Shown here: one piece after another, positions 10,770 through 20,933 of the stretch
Layout: each line of letters opens with the position of its first letter
How positions within the stretch are numbered: position 1 is the stretch's first letter
From: Funneliformis mosseae
Lineage: Eukaryota > Glomeromycota > Glomeromycetes > Glomerales > Glomeraceae
Assembly (NCBI GenBank): GCA_910592005.1
Contig: CAJVPP010000827.1
Span: forward strand, 1-25,794
Reading direction: 5' to 3'
DNA: 25,794 nucleotides
Position numbers and translations under genes: made by a program
The notes under the pieces: model-generated
Told to the model about the DNA's origin: nothing
The model's database searches: none
Seen by the model: only the letters and a program-made list of their open reading frames with translations

Positions 10770-11450
10770 ATTTTTAATTACTTTTAAAAAAAATCTATAG
10801 ATTTTTTTTTAAAAAACAATCTGATTAAGCATTTTTTAAAAGGTAACCTAACAATAACCTTTTTTTAATATCATAGAAACAATTCTGATATATTTTTTTT
10901 AAATTTTTTATAGATTTTTTTAAAAAATTCTGTTAATTTTTTTTCAAAAAAACAATTGATTAACCTTTTTTTCAAAAGAACCTAACCTTTTTAATTGTAT
11001 ATATAATCCTGATAAATTTTTTTAAACTTTATAGAGATTTTTTAAAAAAAAATATCTGATTAACCTTTTTTTAAAAGAATCTAATCTTTTTAATTATATA
11101 AATAATACCAATAAATTTTTTTTAAAAAAAATTCTGGTTAATTTTTTTCAAAAGCAATCCAATTCAAAAGATAACTAACAATTTTTTATTACATAAACAC
11201 AATCTGATAAATTTTTTTAAACTTTATAGATTTTTTTTAAAACAATTTAATTATCCTCTTTTTAAAAGATAACAAATAATCTTTTTTTATTGCATAAGCA
11301 CAACCTAATGGATTTTTTTTAAAGAAAATCCAATTAATTTATTTTTTATAAAAGTTAATTTGATTAACTTTTTAAAAAATAACCTAATAACCTTTTTTAA
11401 ACTTTTATAGTTTTTTTAAGAAAAGACTATTTTAAAAAGATTTAAAAATT
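10770..11450. repeat. degenerate satellite-like tandem repeat, period about 95-120 bp
   Basis: About six decayed units are visible. Each unit shows the order ctttatagattttttttaaa, then gattaacctttttttaaaag, then aacctaacaatctttttta, then a block like cataaacacaatctgataaa followed by a T-run. The last block starts near 10889, 11009, 11108, 11202 and 11307, giving spacings of 120, 99, 94 and 105. T-run length explains much of the variation. There is no coding potential. It is a distinct repeat class from the surrounding transposon remnants. Confidence 0.7.
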
Positions 11451-11597
11451 ATATTTTTTTAAAGATAACTCTGATAATTTTTTAAAAAATTAATAATCAT
11501 GATTACAAGGTATTTAATTTTATTAACTTTGTATTTTATGTATTTTAAATTTAAATTTATATTTTAATGTGTTGAAAATTTTAAATATTTTTATCAA

Positions 11598-11965
11598 ATG
11601 GCTTTTTTACAAAAAAAGAAATACTTCTAATAGTAAAGAAGATATTCTTATTAAATGTATTCATATTATATTATTATTTGCTCAAAAATGCAAAATTTGT
11701 TTAAAATATAAACAAAAACTACAACTAATATAAAAACAACTTGCTAAAATATGTGAAGTTAAACAAAATATTATTTCAGATATTTTAAGAGATAAACAAA
11801 AATGGATTAAAACTAATACAGAATTTAATGATTTAAGAAAAAAACTCATGTATTTACTTATCTTGAAATCAAAAATTCTTTAGCAATTGGTTTATGCAAA
11901 CACTTTCTGCAAATCAAACAATTACAGGAGATGTAAAAGCAAAACAAGGTCGAAAGATGTTTAAC
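11598..11965 (+). pseudogene. 5' fragment of a second Tigger/pogo-type transposase
   Basis: The + strand reads MAFLQKKK from 11598, then YKQKLQL and a psq-type helix-turn-helix segment, QLAKICEVKQNIISDILRDK, followed by QKWIKTNTEFNDLRKK (about 11738-11845), then FMQTLSANQTI near 11890-11920. This matches the N-terminal DNA-binding half of Tigger/pogo transposases and is parallel to the first copy's NILKKKDKW region, though clearly a different subfamily member. It carries stops (for example two in a row after the first eight codons) and ends abruptly near 11965, so no catalytic core is present. It is probably a truncated insertion. Confidence 0.65.
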
Positions 11966-12345
11966 CTGCAATTGTACTGATTGGTATATATTGGCCAATC
12001 TAAAATCTTCAAATGGTTAAATAAAAAGTAACCTGAATATTATCATAAATTGAATATAATCAGAAAATTGCTGATTGATATTTAATGTTAATATTGAAGT
12101 TTCATATCAGTGTTTACTTATATAGCAGTTACATGTCAAACTACCAGTTGGAGTTTATTCATTATTTAAAGTCTAATATATAAAAATAAGAAGAACTAGC
12201 TTTTAGATGATGTTTATTGTTAATATAGAAATTTCCTGATTGGTATTTATTTATATATTTGTGATAATTTGTATATATGCTGAATAGAAAATATCAACTT
12301 AATAAAATTAATAAATCACTAATTTAATAAAATTAAATAATATAT
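11966..12345. other. spacer between Tigger fragment and Plavaka no. 2
   Basis: AT-rich sequence. A loosely repeated phrase (gttaatattgaagtttcata near 12087 and gttaatatagaaatttcctg near 12219, each followed by ttattta-like sequence) suggests an old duplication of about 130 bp spacing. No gene or RNA is seen. Confidence 0.4.
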
Positions 12346-12402
12346 ATATATGACTATTATTACATATTGAATTTTCTTGCGATTGGAATAATAGTCATAT
12401 AT
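12346..12402. repeat. perfect 16-bp hairpin at the end of Plavaka no. 2
   Basis: ATATATGACTATTATT (12346-12361) and its exact reverse complement (12387-12402) enclose a 25-nt loop. The Plavaka stop codon (12360-12362 on the - strand) lies at the edge of the outer stem. It could act in 3'-end formation or be chance in coding sequence, since the inner arm encodes part of YMTIIP. Confidence 0.6.
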
Positions 12403-15400
12403 GTAACTGAATTCCTTTTACCTATTTTGTATTCACTTGGTATAAATCGATCAAGTATATTATGAACTGGTATAATACAATTCCTACTAATATTATAAAA
12501 ACCTTTTGACCAAATTTCTATGTTGCAGATCTGAACATTATTGTTAATCTAGAAATAGAATCTTATATGATGACTTGGTGCTAGCTTATACTATTTAACA
12601 AAGGCTAGTTCATGACTTTGTCTCCTATTTGGAAGATTAACTTCATGTTCAAAAAAGTACTGGATTTATTCCAGATATACATCAACTGAACCGTTTTCTT
12701 GCATGAATCTAGCAAAAATAAATGAATTCTTTAAATATCAAGATGCATCAGCTGTCTAAAGATCTCAGCTCTGATTCAAATACATCTGAACTGATTTATT
12801 TAAGGATAAATAACAATCCTACGATCAGAACTTCTAATATTAACTGAATCTGCAATTGATAAAAATTCCATGTTATAAGCATTATTATAATAGGCTATTA
12901 GAATGTTGTATATATTGACTAGAAAACTAACATTAATTTTTTTAGAAGTAAGCATCTCTTTGAAAAAAGGCTTAGCATCTGTAGCTATATTTTTAACTTC
13001 AAGCTTATAGATCTGCATAAAACGCCAAAGTTCATCAAATTTAAAATTATCATAAACTGCCAAGCTTTCTAAAGTTATCCTTAGCTTTATTAACTCTAGA
13101 CCTTCAACAAGACCATATTGTTTGATTGGAAAGATAAAAGGTCATCGAGCTGCCAATTCTGCATGATAATTCATAGTAATTCCAATTAGATCTGATGATG
13201 ACTATTTGAGAGGGAGCCTAAAAATATAATCAGTTTATATAATATTAAAGTTTTGACAATAATCAGCATACAACTTACCTAAAATACCATTCATTCTTTT
13301 GAATGAATAACACCAGAATGAATATATCAGACCGTAATCTATAAAATATTCAGTAAAATAAAGAGAGAGATGAATGTTTGGAGTGATGAATTCTGGTTCA
13401 TAATTATTTTCGATCGATTTGGTAACAAATAACAATCAGGCATGCACTTCATCTAATATATTTTTATTAATAATACATGATACTAATAGAAAGCATGCTT
13501 TAACGAAACTTGCCAAAATTTCGTTATCATCTTCATCTATAAGATTCCACATAATTGGGATTGTATATATCATTATGAATGTTTTCTATTAGTCAGCAAT
13601 GTAACCAGAAAACTCTCTCCAGTAGCAATCTTATAGGAAATTCAGCTAATATCAGAAGGAACTTTAATTTTACTTGCTCTTTTCTTCATTAACTTAAGGT
13701 CAGATTTTGTAATTTTTTTACCTTTTATTCATAATCTTTTTACGATCCAATGCGCTATTTCTAGAAATAAGTTATATATCAAGTTTACTACTAGAAATCT
13801 GATTAAATCAAAATACGGCAAGCAGAGCATCTCTGATCACTAAACGTGAGTCTGACTCACGTGTTTTTTCTGATCTTCTTTCATCTGTTAAAGCTTTTAG
13901 ATCATTGTATTACGGCGATATTCTGAAATATCTTTCATTTTGTATCACTTATCGATATCGTCAAATCTTCTAAAATTCAACTTTTTCTCTTCTTTACCAT
14001 TTGCCCTCTTGTAATACCTATAATATCCAACTAATGTAGATATATGACAACATAATTTTCTGGCAACTGGTATATCATTGCTGCAGCAAATTATGGCCAT
14101 TTTGATATTCCTATCAGTGAGATAATCATTAATAATTAGTAAATTGACACTATCCCAAAACTCCAGCAACTTGTCTATTATTAGAGCTAAGTAATGATTG
14201 ATTTTATATAATTTGATCTCATCTGATCTCAATAGAAGGCTAAGCATTAGTATGTTTTCTTTTTTAAATCTTAAGTCTCAGCGAAGATTACAAATTATAC
14301 TGTATATCATGCTATAATTGTACACTGATAATTTGAAAGATTAGAACTAATTGAGATTAATCATTATTCTAAGATTAGTATCTGCAGTCTCAGATGTGAA
14401 AAATCAGGATGTTTGGTTATTTTGGTGTAATAAAAAGGACTTTCAAATTTTACCATCGTAAATATCTAACATAATATCAGTTACAACATCTCGATTAGCC
14501 CATTTTTTTAAAAGTTCTTCAAATCCCAATCATTTATACATTACGGCTAATTAGGTCTTTAAACATGGTAATAGGTATATAATTTTGAATGCCATTTGTA
14601 ACTATTATTTATTAAACCTTCACGAGCAATTCTGAATCATAAGATTTATGCTGACTTTGCATTGAATGGTTCAAAAATTTGACATAAATACATTTAAATC
14701 CTAATCTTATATTATCACCTAGAATTATGTCTGTTAGGTTGTAAAGTTTGTTACAATCAGTACAAGTAGTGAAGGACTTTGAGTTTTTTTTAATGTCTAA
14801 TATTTTTCTAGCTATATATGCAGTTGATGGGAATTCTTTAAATCAGTTTGAATTAATATTTTTAAAATAAGGTTAAAGAAGCCGATTAATGAATTGATTG
14901 CAACATCAGAAAGTCTGAATCTTTCTTGATATTTGAAGATTCAGAGAAGTATCCATGAATTATTTATATTTATATTTTATTCTGATCTAAATCGTTAATA
15001 TTAATGAAGCTAGAAGCTGTAAATAATTTATCATCACTTAAGAGTAATTCGAATTCTTCTAAATCTCATTCATCATCATCTAAGTTATTTGATGGTAGAA
15101 AGCCTTTCTTGTCATCGGATAAATCTTCTTTATCACCAGTTGAATAAACATGTTACTCAAATACTTCATCCAGAATAGTAATATCATTATCAGTATTATA
15201 AAAATGATCATATCTTCTTCATTTCCTTTTGATACAAATAGGCTTTCTAATAAAAACCTTTCCTTTAGATCAGTTGTGATCATCATCTATTATTACAGCA
15301 TTATTTTCATGAGCATTTTCACAAATATCTTCACTAATTTCAGGTCTAGAACGATTTCTAAAATCAGAAAGATAAGTTGATGCTGATTCCTCTTTTTTTT

Positions 15401-15458
15401 TTACCTTTGCTAATCCATTTGTTAACTGATTCTTAAAATTGAATCTCTTCATTTTCAT
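12360..15458 (-). pseudogene. Plavaka-type (KDZ-like) transposase pseudogene no. 2
   Basis: Read from 15458 downwards on the - strand. An acidic N-terminal region (DDDH..., LSDDKKGFL, DDDE) spans about 15458-15010. Then KEFPSTAYIARKILDIKK, a CTDCNKLYNLTDI segment with Cys-x-x-Cys (about 14730-14770), and a well-preserved 100-codon block (13945-14247) with INHYLALIIDKLLEFWDSVN and KMAIICCSNDIPVARKLC. HVSQTHV follows, then AHWIVKRL preceded by NLIYNLFLEI where the family has an Asp-Pro-Met-His-type motif, then ITPNIHLSLYFTEYFIDYG with YSFWCYSFKRMNG (13235-13435). It ends in CIIPVHNILDRFIPSEYK and a natural stop at 12360-12362. Frameshifts and stops lie between the blocks, and the catalytic-region Asp and His are lost, so it is inactive. 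It belongs to a different subfamily from copy no. 1. Family recognition is strong; the 5' end is approximate. Confidence 0.82.
13844..13862. repeat. 19-bp perfect odd palindrome containing TGACTCA
   Basis: ACGTGAGTC-T-GACTCACGT is a perfect inverted repeat around a single T. It contains GACTCA/TGAGTC half-sites of the bZIP (Gcn4/AP-1) type. It lies within the HVSQTHV-coding part of Plavaka no. 2, so coding constraint may explain it. Confidence 0.6.
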
Positions 15459-15734
15459 GGTTTTTTCTAGTTCTCATATTAAAAAGTATACTGTTATATA
15501 CTTTACAATAATACGACACTTTAGGTCGAACTTTTATAGTTCTTTTAAGTATTGATGTTGTTAATGGATTCATTTTCTTAAAAAGGTATGAGATAGTTTT
15601 AAAATTATGAAAGATCAGGAAATAAAATAACATATGCTGATTGTAGTAATACAAAGTTTATTCAGTGTCAAAGATACATCAATAGTATATATGCTATTTT
15701 ATGATATACTTTTTTGCATACTTTTTTTAGTAAT

Positions 15735-17780
15735 ATAAAAGAACAATATTTTGAACGACTTAAAAGAAATTCTCTTCCTACTATATTATAAATCGTAATA
15801 CTTATGGTAGGACCAGCGATAGAAACACTTCTCCTCATTTTGAACACAGTAGAAACGGGTCTCACTTAAGAAGTAGTTACAATATAAGTCGTGTAGGTAA
15901 TAACTATGAAAATTGTGACAGGAGACGTTCAAGTATTTTTGATAGAAAAAATAGAGATAGCAGTCATGATAGAAGAAGAAACAGAGATAAATAGAAATGG
16001 TGATAAACATCATTCTTTTGAGAGATACAACTGGCAAGTTATAAATTATAATATTTGCTCAATTTATTTATGTAATAATATTTATAGCCATTGTGTAATT
16101 CTTCGTCATATGAACATCTTGAGAAGGAAAAAGGAAATAAATTGAAGATAATTTTAATTTTTATTGGCATATATATTTACATTGTATTTTTATCATATAA
16201 TATTATTTATATATATTAGATCAAGTTACCCTATTTTTACAAGATAGTGAGATTCAAAATATGTTCAAAGCATTTTTAAATAATAAAATGAAGACTATTG
16301 ATAAAGTAAAGATAATGAATCTAGAAACAGGCAATGCTTCACGACAAGAAAAATCTAATATAATTAATTTAGATGATGATTGATCAGAAAATTCGCATAT
16401 TTAATCAAGCTATTCAAGCTCAATTTTCAGATCTAGTTCTTTTAGCTTACTATCTCAGAGTCGCAGTTAACAGGATTATGATAGAAGTCAGTCACCATCT
16501 TAAAGTCATAGCTAACATGATCATGATAGAAGCCAATTACTGCCTCAGAGTCACAGCTAACGAGATCGTGATAGAAGCTAATCATTATCTTAGAATCACA
16601 GCCAATAGGATTATGATAGAAGCTAGTCGCTGTTCCAGAGTTGCAGCCAATGGGATCGTGATAGAAATCCTAGATATTTCTTTATCAATGATCTGCCTAA
16701 TGATGTCTGAGAAGCTTTAAGAGTAAGTATTTTTTATTTATTCTTTTTCACTGCATACTAACAATATTCTTTTATATTTAGTGTCAAATTTTTTGGATTG
16801 TTAAGAGATTGCCAATTCATAATTAATTAAAATTAGAACAGACATTTGATTTTTAATGAAATCTTATTAACAGCAAAATAGTTCCAGCTATTATGGAAGC
16901 TTTAGATTTGAATATATTTCCAGTTTCAGAAGTTATTGTATATGACATGATTTACAAATATTCTAAAACTAAATGCAAAAAATATTTAAGTAAATAACAA
17001 CCGTCAACTAAACAAAATGAGTATGCCAGATGAAAGCATATGAATAGTCAAAGAAATGATGTAAATAAATTCCATCCTTTCCTTTTTAATTATTTAATAT
17101 TTAATATTTTATTTTATTATAATATATTATGCTATAATATGTAGAAACAAATAAATAGGGCCAATATTATTGATTATTTAGTAGAAATCAATGATCTATT
17201 ACTTAAATTATTTGAAAATCAAGAGATTTTACTGATCAAGGATAACTCTGCATACCACTCACCTGAAATTTCAGAAACTGATGAAGAGAATCTTTCTAGT
17301 AGAAGAAAGATTGTTAAAAAGGACTTGAGATGGCATTCGGTTATTATAAGATTAATGATAATGATTATATATTAGCCAAATACAAACTTATTTTTATTTT
17401 GTAGTTGTGATTGTTTTTACGTAATTACATTGATCGTATATTTAACAAATTGTCAAAAGTTCTGAAGAAATGAGCTTAAATTGATAATAACTATTATTAT
17501 TACAATAAAGAACAATCAAAATATTCTAGGCACTGAAATAGACAATTAATGGTTACAAAGGTTTCTTAAAATCGGCCATACAAAATACCTGTAGAGAATT
17601 ATCGTTAAGTACGCTTATTAAACAGACTCAATGACTGAACATACAAAAACAACAACTACCTCAACAATCGATAGCAAAATTCAGAGAAAATGCGAAAAAG
17701 CCAGTAGCAAAATCTAGTATTAGAGAAGAAATATAAATTACTGAACAGGATAATGAAGGAGATACTACTGTAGTTTAATA
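15735..17780 (+). pseudogene. decayed arginine/serine-rich (RS-repeat) protein gene
   Basis: The + strand reads QYFERLKRN near 15750, then after a frameshift NRNTYGRTSDRNTSPHFEHS and RRRSSIFDRKNRDSSHDRRR (about 15790-15990). Then come DSEIQNMFKAFLNNKMKTID and NIINLDDD (16245-16380), the 45-bp RS repeat array, and NPRYFFINDLPNDV (16668-16710). An intron follows at 16723-16781 with a TACTAAC branch site, then IVPAIMEALDLNIFPVSE (about 16890-16940), a second intron at 17061-17144, NIIDYLVEINDLLLKLFENQ and AYHSPEISETDEENLSSRRK (17165-17310), and a degraded tail. RS-rich proteins often act in RNA processing, but no RNA-binding domain is visible. I read it as a decayed multi-exon gene of an uncharacterised family, possibly multicopy. 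The open frame at 16373-16720 is the wrong-frame shadow of the repeat. Confidence 0.6.
16435..16668 (+). repeat. five-unit, exact 45-bp tandem repeat encoding 15-residue RS units
   Basis: The word gatagaa occurs at 16480, 16525, 16570, 16615 and 16660, exactly 45 bases apart. In the RS frame each unit reads approximately DRSxSxSxSHSxxDx. Column by column, codons that look like former CGA, CGG or CGT arginines now read TAA, CAA, TAG, TGG, CAG, CAT or TAT in different units, so stops have arisen within the repeat. Confidence 0.85.
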
Positions 17781-18820
17781 GCGTTAGCATTGGTTATTTA
17801 TTGATTAACAAAATTTAATAATTGTAAAATTGTACAAATAGTAGTATAGTGGCATTATTTGTAAAATAAAAATAATAAAATAATAAAAATTTTATCAAAC
17901 TGGCATTTTAAAATAGTAATGATAAATTTGAAAAATATATTTCATTATGATCAAGAATTAAGTTCAATTGTCTATGCTAACTATTAATTAATTTACAACT
18001 AGGATTCTGATTAATAAAAATTCAATAAACTAACTGTTAATATGATTGTGATATATTTTTTAATCATAGTGTTTTCAGAATATTCAATTTTTAGTAATCA
18101 GCATATAAATTAATTTTAATAGTCCATATTATTACGTGCTGATTGCAGTCATCATCTGATTCCAATCAGTAATTGATAATATAGTCTAGTATTCTCCAAT
18201 CAGCATCCTATCAGATCATAATAATAATGACTATTTGCACCTAATTGGACGCTAATTTGTCATCATTAGACTTATATAGATTTATCACTAATTAAATTTA
18301 AGAATAATTAACAATTTTTTTTGTAAAATTTCATGATTTTTTAACTAAAGATTTGCAAAAATAATTCAAATTTATTATTCTAATTTGTATTTAATTAGAA
18401 CTTTTTTTTTTATTTTTATTAAATTAAGTAAATTGATATCAGAATTAATATTATTAAAATATTATTGATAAGTAATATTAAATTATTATATTTAAATGTA
18501 AAATATTAGATTTTCAATCAATATTTACTAAAATTCAAAATTATAATATACAGAAACTTATATGTTTTATTATTATATAATAATAATTAACTATATTTTT
18601 TATAATATGTTTAATGAAAATCTGATTGACTGATTATATAAACGTTCAAAAATAGAACAAAAACTTTATTTTGAATTTATATATGATATAATAAATTTGT
18701 AATTTCTTCATTTAAATATATAATACAATTTTTCTCTTTAAATTTTTTAAATATATACTGATAATATCATATTTTATGTTTAATTATTTTGTAATTTCAT
18801 ATTAAGTTTTAAAATTAAAT
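17781..18820. other. AT-rich region without a recognisable gene
   Basis: Near 18145-18210 a few related words (gctgattgcag, ctgattccaatcag, ccaatcagcat) form short inverted repeats that may be remains of an element end. Otherwise it is AT-rich sequence with no open frame or RNA structure I can support. Confidence 0.4.
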
Positions 18821-19039
18821 ATGAATTCTAATAAAATAAAAAAAGAAAACCTAATGATTGTATTTAAAGAAAATATAGAAATATTTTAAAAAAATCTCTT
18901 TCAAGTCTGCTGATTATTTTTCAGCCAAATGTAATTATTATAAAAAATTTTAGATTCACAATCATCCAAATGAATTAAAAAACTATTTAATTAATAATTA
19001 TAACAACTATTCAGAATTAATTCATATATTTTATTTAGG
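18821..19039 (+). pseudogene. BED-zinc-finger-like N-terminus of an hAT-type transposase, decayed
   Basis: An ATG at 18821 opens MNSNKIKKEN, followed after a frame change by SADYFSAKCNYYKKF (18906-18950), a stop where Trp would be expected, IHNHPNELKNYLINNYNNY and HIFYLG, ending at a possible donor (G|GTATAT, 19039-19040). The layout resembles BED fingers, which bind DNA through C-x2-C...H...C. Only the first Cys (codon 18930-18932) survives; the expected second Cys, His and last Cys are Tyr or Asn codons. The rest of the transposase was not found. Assignment rests on a short segment, so it is tentative. Confidence 0.4.
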
Positions 19040-19740
19040 TATATTTTTCAAATTTATTTTTTTAACTTGATTAGATTTATTCTTTTTTTATAATTGATTT
19101 ATTTTATTTTATTTAATTTTAATTTATTTATTTAAATTTTATTTAATTTAATTAATTTTTTTTTTTTAATTAATTTAATTTACTTTCTTAAATATATTAA
19201 TTTTAATTTATTTTATTTTTATATTTGATTTGTTTAATTTTAATTTAATTATATTTATAATTTTTTATTTAAATTATATTTACAATTTTATTTTTAATTT
19301 AATTATATTTTTTTTATTTAAATAATTAAATTGATTGATTTTAATCTTAAATTATAATAAATTTAAAAAATGATTTTAATTAACAAATATTTTATTTAAT
19401 TTATTTTTTAATATCTAATTAAATAATTGTATTATTAAATTTTATTTAATTATATATTTAAAAATTAATTTTTAATATATTATGATTTTTAATTAATTTT
19501 TAAATAATTGAATTTATTTAATTAAATTGCAATTTTTTTTATTTTATAATTTTATGATTTTAATTAGCAAATATTTTAATTTATTTTTTTTAATATTAAA
19601 TTTTTTTAATTAAATAATTGTATTTTTTTTGAATTATTATTTTACTTTTTTTGAATTTATTTATTATTAACTTTATATCATGATTTAATTAATTTTAAAA
19701 TTCTTTTTTTAATTAAAAAATTTTTTAAATGTTAATAAAA
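19040..19740. repeat. near-pure A/T simple sequence built on TTAATTTATTT words
   Basis: About 700 bases of ttatttaatttaatt-type low-complexity sequence with almost no G or C. It begins at the possible donor that ends the BED-like remnant, so it could be a hugely expanded intron. No coding or structural signal. Confidence 0.75.
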
Positions 19741-20933
19741 TAAAATAAAAATGAATCTACAGAATCAGATTGCATTAAACACATGATATTGCATCTAGTA
19801 ACCCAAAATTTATTTATGAAATTTAAGATTAGAGATTAAGAAAATTGTTTAATTAACTTTCAGAAATGAATTTCTTAATCTAATTTTCTAGTAATTGATC
19901 CAAAAAATCTAATTGATGAAGCGTGATATTTTTTATTAATTTTATAATTGAATTGGCATAATATATATATAAATAAAAAAATAATAATTATTATTAAAAT
20001 AAAATTAAAAGATTATAAAATTTCTGCTTTTTCTTTATTTTATAAAATAAAGTCTTTTATTTTTTAAATAATAATTTACCCATATGATATCTATTTATTA
20101 TCAAAATTATAATCTTAGTTAATTTTTAATCAAATTAAAGAATGAAATTGTTTTTTTTAATAATAATCAGAAAAAGTAAAATATAGAATTAATAAGAAAA
20201 TAGCTGCTTAATATTTAATAAATTCTATTAAATCTAAATAAATTGCAAATTTTAATAATTTAAATAATGAAATGAATAAATTATTTAAAACTATAATTAA
20301 CATGAAAAAAAAATAACAAATAAAATGAACTAATAATATTTAAAAATATAAAAATAAACTTTTAATTTATATTATTACTTTTATTTATAAATAACAGAAA
20401 AAATTTGAATAGTAATGAAGTAATGATATAATTATTATAAAAATAAATAATATACAAACTATAAAGTATAAATTTTTTATAATGTAATTTTTACAAAGAT
20501 AATAATAATGCAATCTTACTAATTTAACAATCTTTTCAAATTAATGTTTTTATTTGCATATTAAAAATAATAATATTTGAGTATTTGAAATAATATTTGG
20601 TTTTTATTATAAATTTGCATTTGGAAGCTAAAATAATTGAAAAAGTTGTTTAATATAAAAATTTTTATAAAGTATTATATTGTAAAAAAAATATAATAAA
20701 AATCCAGAATACAAAAATTTATTAAGTTTTGTATTTTATTAAATATCTAGTTTATAATTTTTAGTATACAAAAATTTTCAATTAGTAATTATCACAAGTA
20801 TTCTGAACAATATATAAATATGTAGATTTAAGTTTAACTGTTATAAAAAAATTTTACTCATGAGATTATTATTTACTTAGATACATAAGCTGTTAAGGAT
20901 GTCAGTACCACAAGCAAACATCTAGGCAAATCC
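19741..20933. other. AT-rich region downstream of the intact gene, no gene seen
   Basis: Faint coding-like scraps on the + strand near 19745-19960 (for example NFLVIDPKNLIDEA) may belong to the decayed element upstream. From 19960 to 20860 only A/T-rich sequence with A and T runs is seen. The 3' untranslated region of the intact - strand gene should fall in about 20700-20933; an exact polyadenylation site could not be chosen among many AATAAT-like words. Confidence 0.35.

Noticed and set aside
15150..16037. Several overlapping 60-80 codon open frames on both strands
   Set aside because: They overlap one another in different frames. Only the pieces continuous with Plavaka no. 2 (- strand) and the RS-rich gene (+ strand) make biological sense.
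16435..16668. CRISPR-like array because of regular 45-bp spacing
   Set aside because: The whole unit is repeated with no variable spacers, it encodes RS peptides in one frame, and the genome is eukaryotic.
16373..16720. 115-codon open frame on the + strand
   Set aside because: It is the wrong-frame reading of the 45-bp RS repeat. The repeat keeps all frames periodic, and the neighbouring frame gives the meaningful RS sequence continuous with NPRYFFINDLPNDV.
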